Source: Agrococcus sp. ARC_14 (GTDB lineage: Bacteria > Actinomycetota > Actinomycetes > Actinomycetales > Microbacteriaceae). Taken from it: a stretch of DNA of 64,000 bases. Location: assembly GCF_022436485.1 (NCBI RefSeq), contig NZ_JAKUDO010000001.1, positions 1,302,001 through 1,366,000 on the forward strand. The letters are read 5' to 3'. The position numbers were made by a program, and so were the translations under genes. The notes beneath the pieces were generated by a model, which saw only the letters and a list, made by a program, of their open reading frames with translations, searched no databases and was not told the origin of the DNA. Position 1 is the first letter of the stretch; each line of letters begins with the position of its first letter. Positions 35,911-45,300 of this stretch are shown here, in pieces.

Positions 35911-36105
35911 CGAGTGTCAACTCGTGCGATCGAGTGGTCGCTTGCGCGATCGAGTGGTCGCTTGCGCGGCCGAGGGTCAGCGGTCGCCACTCGCTCCTCG
36001 AGCTTGGACGCTCCGGGCCGGAGGCTGACCACTCGATGCTGGAAGTGACCAGTCGAACCGAGAGGTGACCACTCGATGCCAGAGGTGGCCACTCGATCCT
36101 GGAAG
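35911..36105. repeat. Two opposed arrays of a 20-bp repeat (in 331-bp intergenic region 35869-36199)
   Basis: The left array has units starting at 35911, 35931, 35951 and 35971, with the clearest unit CGAGTGGTCGCTTGCGCGAT. The right array has units at 36026, 36046, 36066 and 36086 with clearest unit TGACCACTCGATGCTGGAAG. The right unit read on the other strand gives CGAGTGGTCA..., so the arrays are the same family in inverted orientation. The period is exactly 20 bp throughout each array. The rest of the interval holds no gene I can see. Confidence 0.88.
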
Positions 36106-36199
36106 GGAGCCCAGCGGATGCGGCGGCAGGCGGCCGCACAGCGAACGGCCGCCCCGCAGATGCGGGACGGCCGTTCGGTGCTGTCTGGCTGGCGCTGCG

Positions 36200-37711
36200 T
36201 CAGGCCTGCGGGGCCTGGGGCGCAGCCCCGCCACCGCCGCCGGAGCGACGGCGACGACGACGCCGCGGGGCGGCGTTGCCATCGTGGTGCTCGCTGCCAC
36301 CGCCGTCGTGCGTGCCGCGTCCCTCGACCTGCTCGCTCGACTGCGTCGACGCATCCGCCGTCTGCTCCTCGCCACCGGAGCGGCCGCGGCCGCCGCGGCG
36401 CCGACGGCTCGGACCATCACCCTCAGAGCGGGTGCCGGGGCGGTCGCTGCCGCGCTCGCCGCCGCTGCGCTCGCCGCCGCGCGCACGCGGTGCGACGCCC
36501 TCGCGCTTGGCCTCCTTGTTGGGCGGGGTCGTCGTGAGTCGGCCCTTGACGCCCTCGGGGATGTTGAGATCGGTGTAGAGGTGCGGGCTGGAGGAATAGG
36601 TCTCCACCGGCTCGGGCCTGTTGAACTCGAGGGCTCGATCGATGAGCGCCCACTTGTGCAGGTCGTCCCAGTCGACGAAGGTGACGGCGATGCCGGTGCG
36701 ACCGGCACGGCCCGTGCGACCGACGCGGTGCAGGTAGGCCTTCTCGTCCTCGGGGAGCGTGTGGTTGATGACGTGCGTGATGTCGTCGACGTCGATGCCG
36801 CGGGCGGCGACGTCGGTGGCGATCAGCACATCCTTCTTGCCAGCCTTGAACTGCGCCATGGCGCGCTCGCGGGCCTCCTGGCTCATGTCGCCGTGGACGG
36901 CGGCGGCGTTGAAGCCGCGGTCGATGAGCTCCTCGGTGAGGCGTGAGGCCGCGCGCTTGGTGCGCGTGAAGACGACGGCCTTGCCGCGCCCCTCGGCCTG
37001 CAGGATGCGCGAGATCACCTCGTCCTTGTCGAGCGCGTGGGCCCGGTAGACGATGTGCTCGATGTTGGCCTGCGCGATGGTCTCGTCGACATCGGTCGCA
37101 CGGATGTGCAGCGGGCGCGACATGAAGCGGCGCGCCAGCGCGACGATGGCGCCCGGCATGGTGGCCGAGAACAGCATCGTGTGACGCACGGCCGGCACGA
37201 GCGAGAAGAGCTTCTCGACGTCGGGCAGGAAGCCCAGGTCGAGCATGCGGTCGGCCTCGTCGAGCACCATCTCCTTGACGTTCGAGAGGTCGAGGATGCG
37301 CTGGTTGGCGAGGTCGAGGAGGCGACCGGGAGTGCCGACGACGATCTGGGCGCCGGCCTTCAGCTGGTCGATCTGGCCCTCGTAGGCCTTGCCGCCATAG
37401 ATGGAGACGACCGTGGTCGGCCGGTTGGAGGTGATGAGCTCCAGATCCTCCGTCACCTGCACGGCGAGCTCGCGCGTGGGCACGACGATGAGCGCCTGCA
37501 CGCCCGGCTCGGGCGTCGCGCCCAGTCGCTGCGACAGGGGCAGGCCGAAGGCAAAGGTCTTGCCGGTGCCGGTCTTCGCCTGGCCGATGATGTCCTGGCC
37601 GGACAGCGCGAGGGGGATCGTCTGGGTCTGGATCGGGAAGGGCTCGAGGATGCCGCGGTCGGCGAGCGCCTGGACCATATCGGCGTCGATGGAGAGGTCT
37701 TGGAAAGTCAA
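36200..37711 (-). CDS. DEAD-box RNA helicase (RhlE-like)
   Basis: ATP-dependent RNA helicase of 503 residues. Motifs in order: Q motif PFPIQTQTIP, motif I AKTGTGKT, Ia PTRELAVQ, Ib TPGRLLD, II DEAD (VLDEADRMLDLGF), III SAT, IV VVFTRTK, V ATDVAARGIDVDD, and VI HRVGRTGRAG. The C-terminal 110 residues are basic and low-complexity, rich in Arg/Gly/Ser (RRRGGRGRSGGEE), as in helicases that bind structured RNA. I place the start at TTG 37711 (MTFQDLSID...) because no ATG or GTG lies between there and the stop-free upstream region, and the family begins this way. AGGCGGA sits 8 nt upstream. Confidence 0.93.
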   Translation of the reverse strand: MTFQDLSIDADMVQALADRGILEPFPIQTQTIPLALSGQDIIGQAKTGTGKTFAFGLPLSQRLGATPEPGVQALIVVPTRELAVQVTEDLELITSNRPTTVVSIYGGKAYEGQIDQLKAGAQIVVGTPGRLLDLANQRILDLSNVKEMVLDEADRMLDLGFLPDVEKLFSLVPAVRHTMLFSATMPGAIVALARRFMSRPLHIRATDVDETIAQANIEHIVYRAHALDKDEVISRILQAEGRGKAVVFTRTKRAASRLTEELIDRGFNAAAVHGDMSQEARERAMAQFKAGKKDVLIATDVAARGIDVDDITHVINHTLPEDEKAYLHRVGRTGRAGRTGIAVTFVDWDDLHKWALIDRALEFNRPEPVETYSSSPHLYTDLNIPEGVKGRLTTTPPNKEAKREGVAPRARGGERSGGERGSDRPGTRSEGDGPSRRRRGGRGRSGGEEQTADASTQSSEQVEGRGTHDGGGSEHHDGNAAPRRRRRRRSGGGGGAAPQAPQA

Positions 37712-37796
37712 GGAGTGTTCCGCCTGTTCGTATGCTCCGGCAATCCTACCGGCGGCATGCGTCGGAAGGCTCCGCGCCGCCTCTAGACTCCTTCCC
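37712..37796. promoter_or_regulatory. Divergent promoters, DEAD helicase and ferritin-like genes
   Basis: Minus-strand TAGGAT (plus 37748-37743) would start the helicase mRNA with a leader of about 25 nt. Plus-strand TAGACT (37784-37789) ends 7 nt before the GTG at 37797 and suggests a leaderless transcript. Confidence 0.5.
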
Positions 37797-38522
37797 GTGG
37801 TGAAGTGGTTCGACCGGACGCCGCGCGACGTGACGCGCCAGCTCCTCCGACAGCATCGGGTGCCGGTGCTCGGCGACCGGGTGCTGCTCTCGGATGTGCG
37901 GCCGGCGCTCGTGCCGTTCGTGGGCCAGGCGCTCGCGCTCGAGCTCGAGCTGGTCGCGAAGGCCGGCCGCGTGCTCGAGCAGGCGCCCTCGCTCGAGGAG
38001 CGCGTCGCGCTCACCGATGTCGTGCGCATCCACGCGAGTCGTGCTGGTGCGTTCCGGCGCATCCTCGAGAGCGAGCACGTCGAGACGGATGCGGCGATGC
38101 GCCCCTTCATCGAGTCGACCCAGGAGTTCGCGCGCGCGATGGACGGCGCCGACTGGTACGAGCAGCTGCTCGCCATCCACGTCGTCTCCGGCCTGCTGGA
38201 GGACTTCTTCGTCGCGATCGTGCCCGGGCTGCCCGAGGACGATCAGGACGCCATGCTGCGTGCGCTGCGCGGCGAGAGCGCGCACCCGCACCTCGTGACC
38301 CTGCTGCGCGACGCGATCGACGGCACGCCGCGGCTCTCCGACCGCATGGCGGTCTGGGGCCGACGGCTCGTGGGCGATGCGCTGCTGCAGATGTACCTGG
38401 CGGTGAACGGCCCGGATGAGCGCGGCCGCGCCGTGCCGAGCCAGAAGCGGCTGGAGCCGGCGTTCAACGACATCGTCGCGTCGCACACCCGCCGCATGGA
38501 CGAGCTCGGCCTGACGGCCTGA
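37797..38522 (+). CDS. Ferritin-like fold protein (MiaE_2 family)
   Basis: Helical protein of 241 residues of the actinobacterial MiaE-like family PF13794, often annotated as a tRNA-hydroxylase-like ferritin-fold protein. Candidate di-iron ligands are the Glu/His residues in LEERVALTDVVRIHASRAGAF, YEQLLAIHVVSGLLEDFF and the later helices. Two GTG codons in a row (37797 and 37800) could start it. The first is 7 nt after TAGACT. The pairing with the DEAD helicase is conserved in actinobacteria (Rv3210c/Rv3211). Its actual activity is not established. Confidence 0.85.
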   Translation: MVKWFDRTPRDVTRQLLRQHRVPVLGDRVLLSDVRPALVPFVGQALALELELVAKAGRVLEQAPSLEERVALTDVVRIHASRAGAFRRILESEHVETDAAMRPFIESTQEFARAMDGADWYEQLLAIHVVSGLLEDFFVAIVPGLPEDDQDAMLRALRGESAHPHLVTLLRDAIDGTPRLSDRMAVWGRRLVGDALLQMYLAVNGPDERGRAVPSQKRLEPAFNDIVASHTRRMDELGLTA

Positions 38523-38530
38523 GCTCGCCT

Positions 38531-38641
38531 CGCAGGTCGAGGAGCCCGGCGCAGCCGGGCGTCACCCCGCAGGTCGAGGAGCCCGGCGCAGCCGGGCGTC
38601 ACCCCGCAGGTCGAGGAGCCCGGCGCAGCCGGGCGTCACGA
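38531..38641. repeat. Three tandem 37-bp palindromic repeats (REP-like)
   Basis: Units start at 38531, 38568 and 38605 and are nearly identical. Each contains GAGGAGCCCGGCGCAGCCG, in which GCCCGGC and GCCGGGC form a 7-bp stem with a GCA loop. The block occupies the gap between the convergent ferritin-like gene and the small membrane protein gene and may act as terminator or REP-type element. Confidence 0.9.
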
Positions 38642-38649
38642 GACCGGGC

Positions 38650-38955
38650 TCAGGCCTTCTTCGCCTGCAGCTCTGCGAGGTAGCGAGCGTCATCCCGCTC
38701 GCGCCGCCCCGGCAGCGCCCTCGGGATGATGAGCGCGACGACGAGCGCTGCGACCAGGCTGCCGAACCAGAGCCAGCCGTTGTCGGGCATCGCGCCCATG
38801 AGCGCGCCGATCGTCCAGACGACGCCTGCGGCCGCAGCGGCGGCGAACGGGTTGAGGAACAGCCCCACCCACTGGCGGCCCGGCAGCAGGTAGCGAGCCA
38901 GCAGCCCGATGGCCGCGCCCATCACCATCGGCACGAGCACGAGGATGGGCAGCAT
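38650..38955 (-). CDS. Small membrane protein
   Basis: A 101-residue protein with three hydrophobic helices (LPILVLVPMVMGAAIGLLARYLL, LFLNPFAAAAAAGVVWTIGALMG and WLWFGSLVAALVVALIIPRAL) and a charged C-terminal tail ending in ELQAKKA. I recognise no characterised family. Its ATG overlaps the DUF3107 stop by one base (TGATG), so it is translated with that gene. Confidence 0.8.
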   Translation of the reverse strand: MLPILVLVPMVMGAAIGLLARYLLPGRQWVGLFLNPFAAAAAAGVVWTIGALMGAMPDNGWLWFGSLVAALVVALIIPRALPGRRERDDARYLAELQAKKA

Positions 38956-39173
38956 CAGGCCACGAAGCCGATCTTGCGCGTGGACTCGCTGCCGATCTCG
39001 ACGTAGGCGATGCCGGTGCTCGGCACGATGTAGCGGCGCCCCTTCGCGTCGTCGAGCGCGAGGTGCCCGGAGTCGAGGGCAGCCAGCACCGCGTCTTCGA
39101 CCTCCTTGGGCGTCTGCGCCGAGTCGAACGCGATCTCGCGCGCGGAGTCCTTGATGCCGATGCGGATGTCCAT
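38955..39173 (-). CDS. DUF3107 small protein (TB9.4-like)
   Basis: A 72-residue protein (MDIRIGIKDSAREIAFDSAQ...) that matches the actinobacterial DUF3107 family. M. tuberculosis TB9.4 (Rv3208A) is the best-known member, and its function is unknown. The conserved C-terminal part is YIVPSTGIAYVEIGSESTRKIGF. TATCCT ends 7 nt before the ATG, suggesting a leaderless mRNA. It lies between the DEAD helicase and the adnA gene, as in mycobacteria. Confidence 0.92.
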   Translation of the reverse strand: MDIRIGIKDSAREIAFDSAQTPKEVEDAVLAALDSGHLALDDAKGRRYIVPSTGIAYVEIGSESTRKIGFVA

Positions 39174-39286
39174 GCTCCTGAGGATAGCGACACGGATGCG
39201 GGCTCATGCACGCTTCCGCGCCCGGCGAACGGCGGGAACCAGAGGGCCGTGACCGCCACGTCACCGGCCGTCGATACCGTGGCGCT
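39174..39286. promoter_or_regulatory. Divergent region DUF3107 / adnA
   Basis: Minus-strand TATCCT (plus 39186-39181) lies 7 nt from the DUF3107 start. Plus-strand TACCGT (39275-39280) ends 6 nt before the GTG of adnA. The remaining 90 bp show no other clear element. Confidence 0.5.
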
Positions 39287-42200
39287 GTGACCGACCAGCC
39301 CGTGACCCTCGACGCATCCCAGCGCGCCGTGCTCGCCCTGCCCGCCGACGCATCCGCCATCGTGCTCGGCGTCGCGGGCTCCGGCAAGACGACGACGCTC
39401 GTCGAGCTCGCCGCCGATCGCTTCGCCGCCGGTCTCGCGCCGGCCGAGGTGCTCGTCATCGCGGGCTCGCGGCAGGCCGCGACGGCGCTGCGCGATCGCC
39501 TCGCGACCCGCACGGCGCTCGTCACTCCCGGGCCGCTGGCGCGCTCGATGCCGTCGTTCGCGCACGCCGTGCTGACCGCCGCCGCGCTCGCCGAGCGCCG
39601 CCCGGCGCCGCAGCTGCTCTCGGGCGCCGAGCAGGATCGCATCATCGCGGCGATGCTCGCCGGCCATGCCGACGACGCCGGCACGGGGCTCGCGCACGGG
39701 CCGGCGTGGCCCGAGCACCTGGGGCTCGAGGTGCGCGAGCAGGCGGGCTTCCGCGCCGAGCTGCGCGAGGTGATGGCGGCTGCCGCAGAGCGAGGGATGA
39801 CGGCGGATGCGCTGGCGCGCGAGGGCGAGACGCACGGCGTCCCCGAGTGGGTCGCCGCGGGCGCCTTCATGGCGGAGTTCGAGCGGCTGCAGCGGCTCGA
39901 GCGGCGTGGCGCGGATGCCGTGACGGCGGCGTCGCTGCTGCGGCGCGCCGCCGCCGAGATCGCCGTGACCGCGACCCCGCTGCCCTCGCTCGTGCTGGTC
40001 GACGATGCGCAGGAGCTCACCGAGGGTGCGGTGGTCGTGCTCGAGGCGCTGCGTGCGCGCGGTGCCTCGATCATCGCCTTCGGCGATCCCGACACCACCA
40101 CGGGCGGCTTCCGCGGCGCTGATCCGGCGCTGCTGGCGACGCTGCCTGCGCGGCTGGGCTTCGCGGACCGAGACCGGCTCGAGCTCGCGCACGACCACAG
40201 GCACGGCGAGCGGGTGCGGGCGCTCATCCTGGCCCGATCCGGGGGCATCGGCACGGCCGGTGGCGCGAGGCACCGCAGCGCCGCAGCCGCGGGGATCGGC
40301 GATGACCTCGTCGAGCTGCACGTCGCGGCGTCGGTCGACGAGCAGGCGAGGCGCATCGCCCGGCTCATCCACGAGCGTCGCGCGCTCGGTGTGCCGCTCG
40401 ACGAGATCGCCGTGATCGCCCGCACCGGCCGGGTCGCCGCTGAGCTCGGCTCGCTGCTGTCGGCGCTCGACGTGCCCGTCGCATCGGGCGGGCCGACGCG
40501 GCTGCGCGAGGCTGAGACGGTCGAGGCGCTCGTGAGCGTGCTCGCCGTCGCGACCGACCGGCTGCCGCTCACCGCCGAGCTCGTCGAGCAGCTGCTGCGC
40601 AGCGAGCTCCTCGGCCTGGACGCGCTCGCGGTGCGCAGGCTCAAGCGCGCGCTGCGCCACCGGATCATCGCCGAGGGCGGCGAGGTGCACGTGCCGGGAG
40701 CCGAGCTCGTGCGCGACGCGGTCGAGCAGCCCTCGATGCTCGATGACCTGGCCGGCGCGCGTCAGGGCGTGGCCGCGGCGCGCCGACTCGTCCGCATGGT
40801 GGCCGACGCCCGAGAGCTCGCCGCCGCCGACGACCCCGCAGCCGCCGATCGAGTGCTGTGGGCGGTCTGGAGTGCCGCAGGGGTCGCCGATCCCTGGCAG
40901 CGTGCCGCGCTGGGTGAGGGCGACAGCGTCGAGCGCGCGCTCGCGAATCGCAGGCTCGACGCGGTCGTCGCGCTCTTCGATCAGGTCGCCCGATTGATCG
41001 AGCGCCGGCCCGACGTCGATGCGGGCGGCTTCGTCGACGCCTGGCTCGCCTCGAGCGTCGACGACGACTCGCTCGCCGCCCGCGCCGAGCTCTCCCGAGT
41101 CGCGATCGGCACCCCCGGTCAGTTCGTCGGTCGCGAGGTCGACACCGTGATCGTCGCCGGCCTGCAGGACGGCGTGTGGCCGAACCTCCGCCCCCGCGGC
41201 TCGCTGCTGGGCGCGAATCGGCTCGCGGGCTCGCCCTCCGACGACGAGCGCACCGCGGTGCTGCACGACGAGCTGCGCACCTTCGTGAAGGCGGTCGCGA
41301 CCGCGCGCTCGAGCGTGCTGCTGACGGCGGTCGAGAGCGACGACGAGCAGCCGTCGCCGTTCGTGCTCGGACTGCCGCGCGCACCCGAGCCAGACGGGGA
41401 CTGGCACTCGCTGCGATCGCTCGTCGCGCACCTCCGCAAGCGCCTCGTGCTCGCGGAGGGCGACGCCGACGACGCCGCTGCCGCCCTCCGTCGGCTCGCC
41501 GAGGAGCGCGTGCCGGGCGCTGCGGTCGGGGAGTGGGCGGGCCTCGCGCCCATCACCACCACCGAGCGCCTCGATGCCACCGAGCCCGTGCACGTGAGCC
41601 CTTCGGCGCTGCAGGGCCTCGACGAGTGCCAGGTCTCCTGGGCGGTCGACCGGCTCGCCGGCAGCACCAGCAACCGCGCGGCCGGTCTCGGCACGATCGT
41701 GCACGAGGCGGTCGAGCAGCACGACGCCACCGACGCGTCGGCGCTGCAGGCGGCGATCGAGGCCCGCTTCGGCGAGCTCGCGCACGAGTCCAGCTGGGAG
41801 GCAGCGCGGCAGCGTGCCGACGTCGCGCCGATGGCGGCTGCCATCGCCCACTACTTCCAGATCCTGCGCGGCCAGGGGTGGACGGTCGAGTCGGCCGAGC
41901 ACGAGGCACGCTTCGCGGTCGAGCTCGAGGGGGGCGCGACGCTGAACGGCTCGATCGACTGGCTCGAGCACGCGCCCGGCGGCGGTGTGCGCGTGGTCGA
42001 CCTGAAGACGGGTGGCTCCAAGCCCAAGTCGCACGACGAGCTCGGCAACCTGCAGCTGCGCGCCTATCAGCTCGCCCTCGCGCTCGGCGGCATCGCGGGC
42101 ATCGCCCCCGACGCAGCCGCCGAGGCGAGGCTGTTCCTGCCGCGCTGGTCCAGGGCGAAGAAGTTCGAGGACGCGCCGCCCTTCGACGAGGTGCGCGAGG

Positions 42201-42337
42201 CCTTCGTCCAGCACGTGGCGGATGCCGTGGGCGCGATGGGCGGCGCGGCATTCGGCGCGATCCCGGCCGAGCACTGCTCCGACCCCTTCTCCTTCGCCCA
42301 GTGCGACATCCACGTCCTCCCGGAGGTCACCGAATGA
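39287..42337 (+). CDS. adnA: AdnA-like UvrD/RecB-type helicase-nuclease subunit
   Basis: Subunit of the actinobacterial double-strand-break resection machine AdnAB. It has 1016 residues. The N-terminal SF1 motor has Walker A GVAGSGKTTT (about 28-37). Motif II reads LVDDAQEL rather than the usual DExxD, so this motor may be weak, as reported for mycobacterial AdnA. The C-terminal RecB-like nuclease retains GSIDWLE, VVDLKTGG and LGNLQLRAYQLA. The GTG at 39287 with TACCGT at N6 is chosen over an upstream ATG at 39206. The stop overlaps adnB by 4 nt (ATGA). Confidence 0.9.
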   Translation: MTDQPVTLDASQRAVLALPADASAIVLGVAGSGKTTTLVELAADRFAAGLAPAEVLVIAGSRQAATALRDRLATRTALVTPGPLARSMPSFAHAVLTAAALAERRPAPQLLSGAEQDRIIAAMLAGHADDAGTGLAHGPAWPEHLGLEVREQAGFRAELREVMAAAAERGMTADALAREGETHGVPEWVAAGAFMAEFERLQRLERRGADAVTAASLLRRAAAEIAVTATPLPSLVLVDDAQELTEGAVVVLEALRARGASIIAFGDPDTTTGGFRGADPALLATLPARLGFADRDRLELAHDHRHGERVRALILARSGGIGTAGGARHRSAAAAGIGDDLVELHVAASVDEQARRIARLIHERRALGVPLDEIAVIARTGRVAAELGSLLSALDVPVASGGPTRLREAETVEALVSVLAVATDRLPLTAELVEQLLRSELLGLDALAVRRLKRALRHRIIAEGGEVHVPGAELVRDAVEQPSMLDDLAGARQGVAAARRLVRMVADARELAAADDPAAADRVLWAVWSAAGVADPWQRAALGEGDSVERALANRRLDAVVALFDQVARLIERRPDVDAGGFVDAWLASSVDDDSLAARAELSRVAIGTPGQFVGREVDTVIVAGLQDGVWPNLRPRGSLLGANRLAGSPSDDERTAVLHDELRTFVKAVATARSSVLLTAVESDDEQPSPFVLGLPRAPEPDGDWHSLRSLVAHLRKRLVLAEGDADDAAAALRRLAEERVPGAAVGEWAGLAPITTTERLDATEPVHVSPSALQGLDECQVSWAVDRLAGSTSNRAAGLGTIVHEAVEQHDATDASALQAAIEARFGELAHESSWEAARQRADVAPMAAAIAHYFQILRGQGWTVESAEHEARFAVELEGGATLNGSIDWLEHAPGGGVRVVDLKTGGSKPKSHDELGNLQLRAYQLALALGGIAGIAPDAAAEARLFLPRWSRAKKFEDAPPFDEVREAFVQHVADAVGAMGGAAFGAIPAEHCSDPFSFAQCDIHVLPEVTE

Positions 42338-45300
42338 CCGACATCCCCCAGCAGCACCCCGAAGCGCACAGCGCCGTCGACATCGCTGCCGCGCTCGCCG
42401 AGGCGGAGGGCACGAAGCCGCAGGCGCCCACGCCCGAGCAGCAGCGCGTCATCGAGGCGCCGGCAGCGCCGATCCTGGTGGTCGCGGGGGCCGGCAGCGG
42501 CAAGACCCACACGATGGCGCAGCGCGTGCTGTGGCTGGTCGCGAACGGCCACGCGGCGCCCGATCAGGTGCTCGGCCTCACCTTCACGCGCAAGGCGGCC
42601 CGCGAGCTGCAGGTGCGGCTCGACGAGCAGCTCACGCTGCTGGGCACGGCGGGCCTGGTGGACCCAGCGCTGGTCGCCACGCACAAGCCGGTCGTGCAGA
42701 CCTACAACTCCTTCGCGAGCTCGCTGTTCCGAGAGTGGGCGCTGCTCATCGGGCGCGACCCGGAGTCGGAGGTGCTGACCGACCCCGCGGCGCTCCTCCT
42801 CGCGCTCCGCGTCGCCCGCGCATCCGACGACCTGCGCCTCGCGACGCTCGGATCGGCCAACCAGATCGCCCAGCGCGTGCTGCAGCTCGCCGGCGAGCTC
42901 GGCGACCACCGGGTCGGCACCGCGCAGCTTCGCGCATCCGGCTTCGCTGCGGCGTTCGCGAGCCTCGCAGAGCTGCCCCCCGACCCCGACGAGCGAGCGC
43001 TCACGAAGGGCGCGCGCGACGACATCGCCGAGGACGCCCGGCGCGTCGGCGCGCTCGACGTGCTCGCCGATCTCGTCGACGCCTTCGACGCCCAGAAGCG
43101 CAGCCTGGGCGTGGTGCAGTTCAGCGACCAGGTGCGGCTCGCGCTCGACGCCATCGACGCGCATCCCGGTGCGATCGACGACCTGCGCTCGCGGCACCGC
43201 TTCGTGCTGCTCGACGAGTTCCAGGACACCTCGGTGCTGCAGCTGCAGCTGCTGAGCACGATCTTCACCGGCGAGCCGGTGATGGCCGTCGGCGACCCCA
43301 ACCAGGCCATCTACGGCTTCCGGGGCGCGAGCGCCGGCACCCTCGCGCTGTTCGCGGAGCGATTCGGCGCGACCGCGACGATGTCGCTTTCGACCAGCTG
43401 GCGCAACGACGCGGGCATCCTCGACGTCGCCCACAGCATCGCGAGCGGGCTGCCCGAGCAGCCGGGCGTGCCTGTCGAACGGCTGACCCCGCGCACGGGC
43501 GCCGGCATCGGCGAGGTCAGCGTGCGCCACGTCTCGACCCTCGATCAGGAGGCCGAGGAGCTGGCTGGCTGGCTGCGCGAGCACGGCGCGGGCTTCGACG
43601 GGGGACCAGCGACCGCCGCACTGCTGGTGCGCACGCACGCGCAGGGGATCGCGCTCGCGGATGCGCTGCGCGCGCTCGGCGTCAAGGTCGCGCGGTGGGG
43701 TGGTGGCGGGCTGCTCGAGGAGCCGGCGGTCGTCGACCTCGTGGCCGCGCTGCGCGTGCTCGGAAAGCCGGAGGAGGGCTCGAGCCTCGTGCGGCTGCTG
43801 GCCGGCAGTCGCTGGCGGATCGGTGTCGCCGACCTCATGGCGCTGCAGCGGCACGCCCGACGGCTCGCCGCAGCAGGGCTCACCGACGAGCAGCGCGCCC
43901 GCGATCGCAGCGCCGTGGTCGCCGAGGCGAGCGCATCGATCATCGACGCGCTCGACTCCCTCGCCGACGGGGCTGCGCTCGAGGGCGTCACCGCCGAAGG
44001 GCTCGAGCGCATGCGCGAGGCCGCGCAGCTGCTGCGCCGCCTGCGCCGCCGAGCCGGCATGCCGCTGCCGGAGCTCGTGCGCAGCATCGAGCAGGCGCTG
44101 CGCCTCGACATCGAGGTCGGCGCCAACCCGGGCCGCGACCGCGCCGTGCTCGACGCCTTCGCGCGCGAGGCGCATGCCTTCGCCGCCGCAGACCATCGTG
44201 GCTCGCTCGGCGCGTTCCTCGACTACCTGGAGGCGGTCGAGCGCGGGCGCGGACCGGATGCGCCGCAGCGGGCACCAGAGCGGGGCGTCGTGCAGATCCT
44301 CACCATGCACGCCTCGAAGGGCCTCGAGTGGGATCTCGTCGCGCTGCCTCGGCTCGCCTTCACGGTCAGCGACCCGCGCTCGAAGGGCTGGCTCGACTGG
44401 GCGAAGCTGCCCTACGAGCTGCGCGGGGATCGGCGGCTGCTCTCGCAGCACGACTGGCAGCAGCGCACGGCGCATGGCTACCGCGACGCGCGAGCAGACT
44501 TCCTCGGCCGGCTCGCCGAGCACGAGCAGAGCGAGCGCGACCGGCTGTCGTACGTCGCCGTCACGCGGGCACGGAAGGCGCTCTGGCTCTCTGCAGCGCA
44601 GTGGTACGGCACCGGGCCGACGCCCTCGCGCCCCGATCGCCTGCTCGAGCTGGTGGCCGCCGACCGCGGTGTCGACCTGCTGCCGCCGGCGACGAAGGCC
44701 GACGGCAACCCTCGCGTCGGCGTCGCCCCGGAGCTCGTGTGGCCCGTCGACCCGCTGGGCGGGCGTCGCGAGGCCGTCGAGCGGGCCGCTGCCCGCATCG
44801 AGTCGGCAGAGCCCGAGCGGGCCACGCGCTGGGACGCCGCGATCCGACTGCTGCTCGCCGACCGCGTGCAGACGTCACTGAGCCTCCCGAGCCGCATCGC
44901 CGCATCCGGATTCAAGGACTGGGCGGCTGACCCGGTCGCGGTCGCGAAGCAGATCGCCAGGCCCATGCCGCAGCAGCCGTTCGCTGCCACCCGGCTGGGG
45001 ACGCTCTTCCACGGTTGGGTCGAGCGGCGCGACGGGGCCATCGGCCTCGGCGACGCCGTGGACGACGCGGCGCTCGACGAGGAGCTCGTGGGCATCGACG
45101 CCGAGCGGCTCGAGCGGCTGAAGCAGACCTTCCTCGCCTCCTCCTACGGCGACCGGCAGCCGGCTGAGACCGAGATCGAGATCCACCTGCCGCTCGCAGG
45201 CACGACCGTGGTCTGCAAGATCGACGCCGTCTACCGGGACGGCGATCGCGCCACCGTCGTCGATTGGAAGACGGGCAGGCTGCCCTCGGGAGACGCCGAC

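Noticed and set aside
35911..36105. Possible CRISPR array
   Set aside because: The 20-bp units are directly adjacent without unique spacers, change orientation midway, and no cas genes are near.
38690..42313. A 1207-codon open frame on the minus strand opposite adnA
   Set aside because: It mirrors the GC-rich codon positions of adnA, has long Arg/Glu/Asp/Ala-rich low-complexity translation and no domain. Many similar minus-strand frames (for example 4539-6569 and 52656-55865) have the same cause.
42012..44930. A 972-codon alternative plus-strand frame across adnB
   Set aside because: The translation is Arg/Ala/Pro-rich without motifs, while the adnB frame contains all helicase and nuclease motifs.
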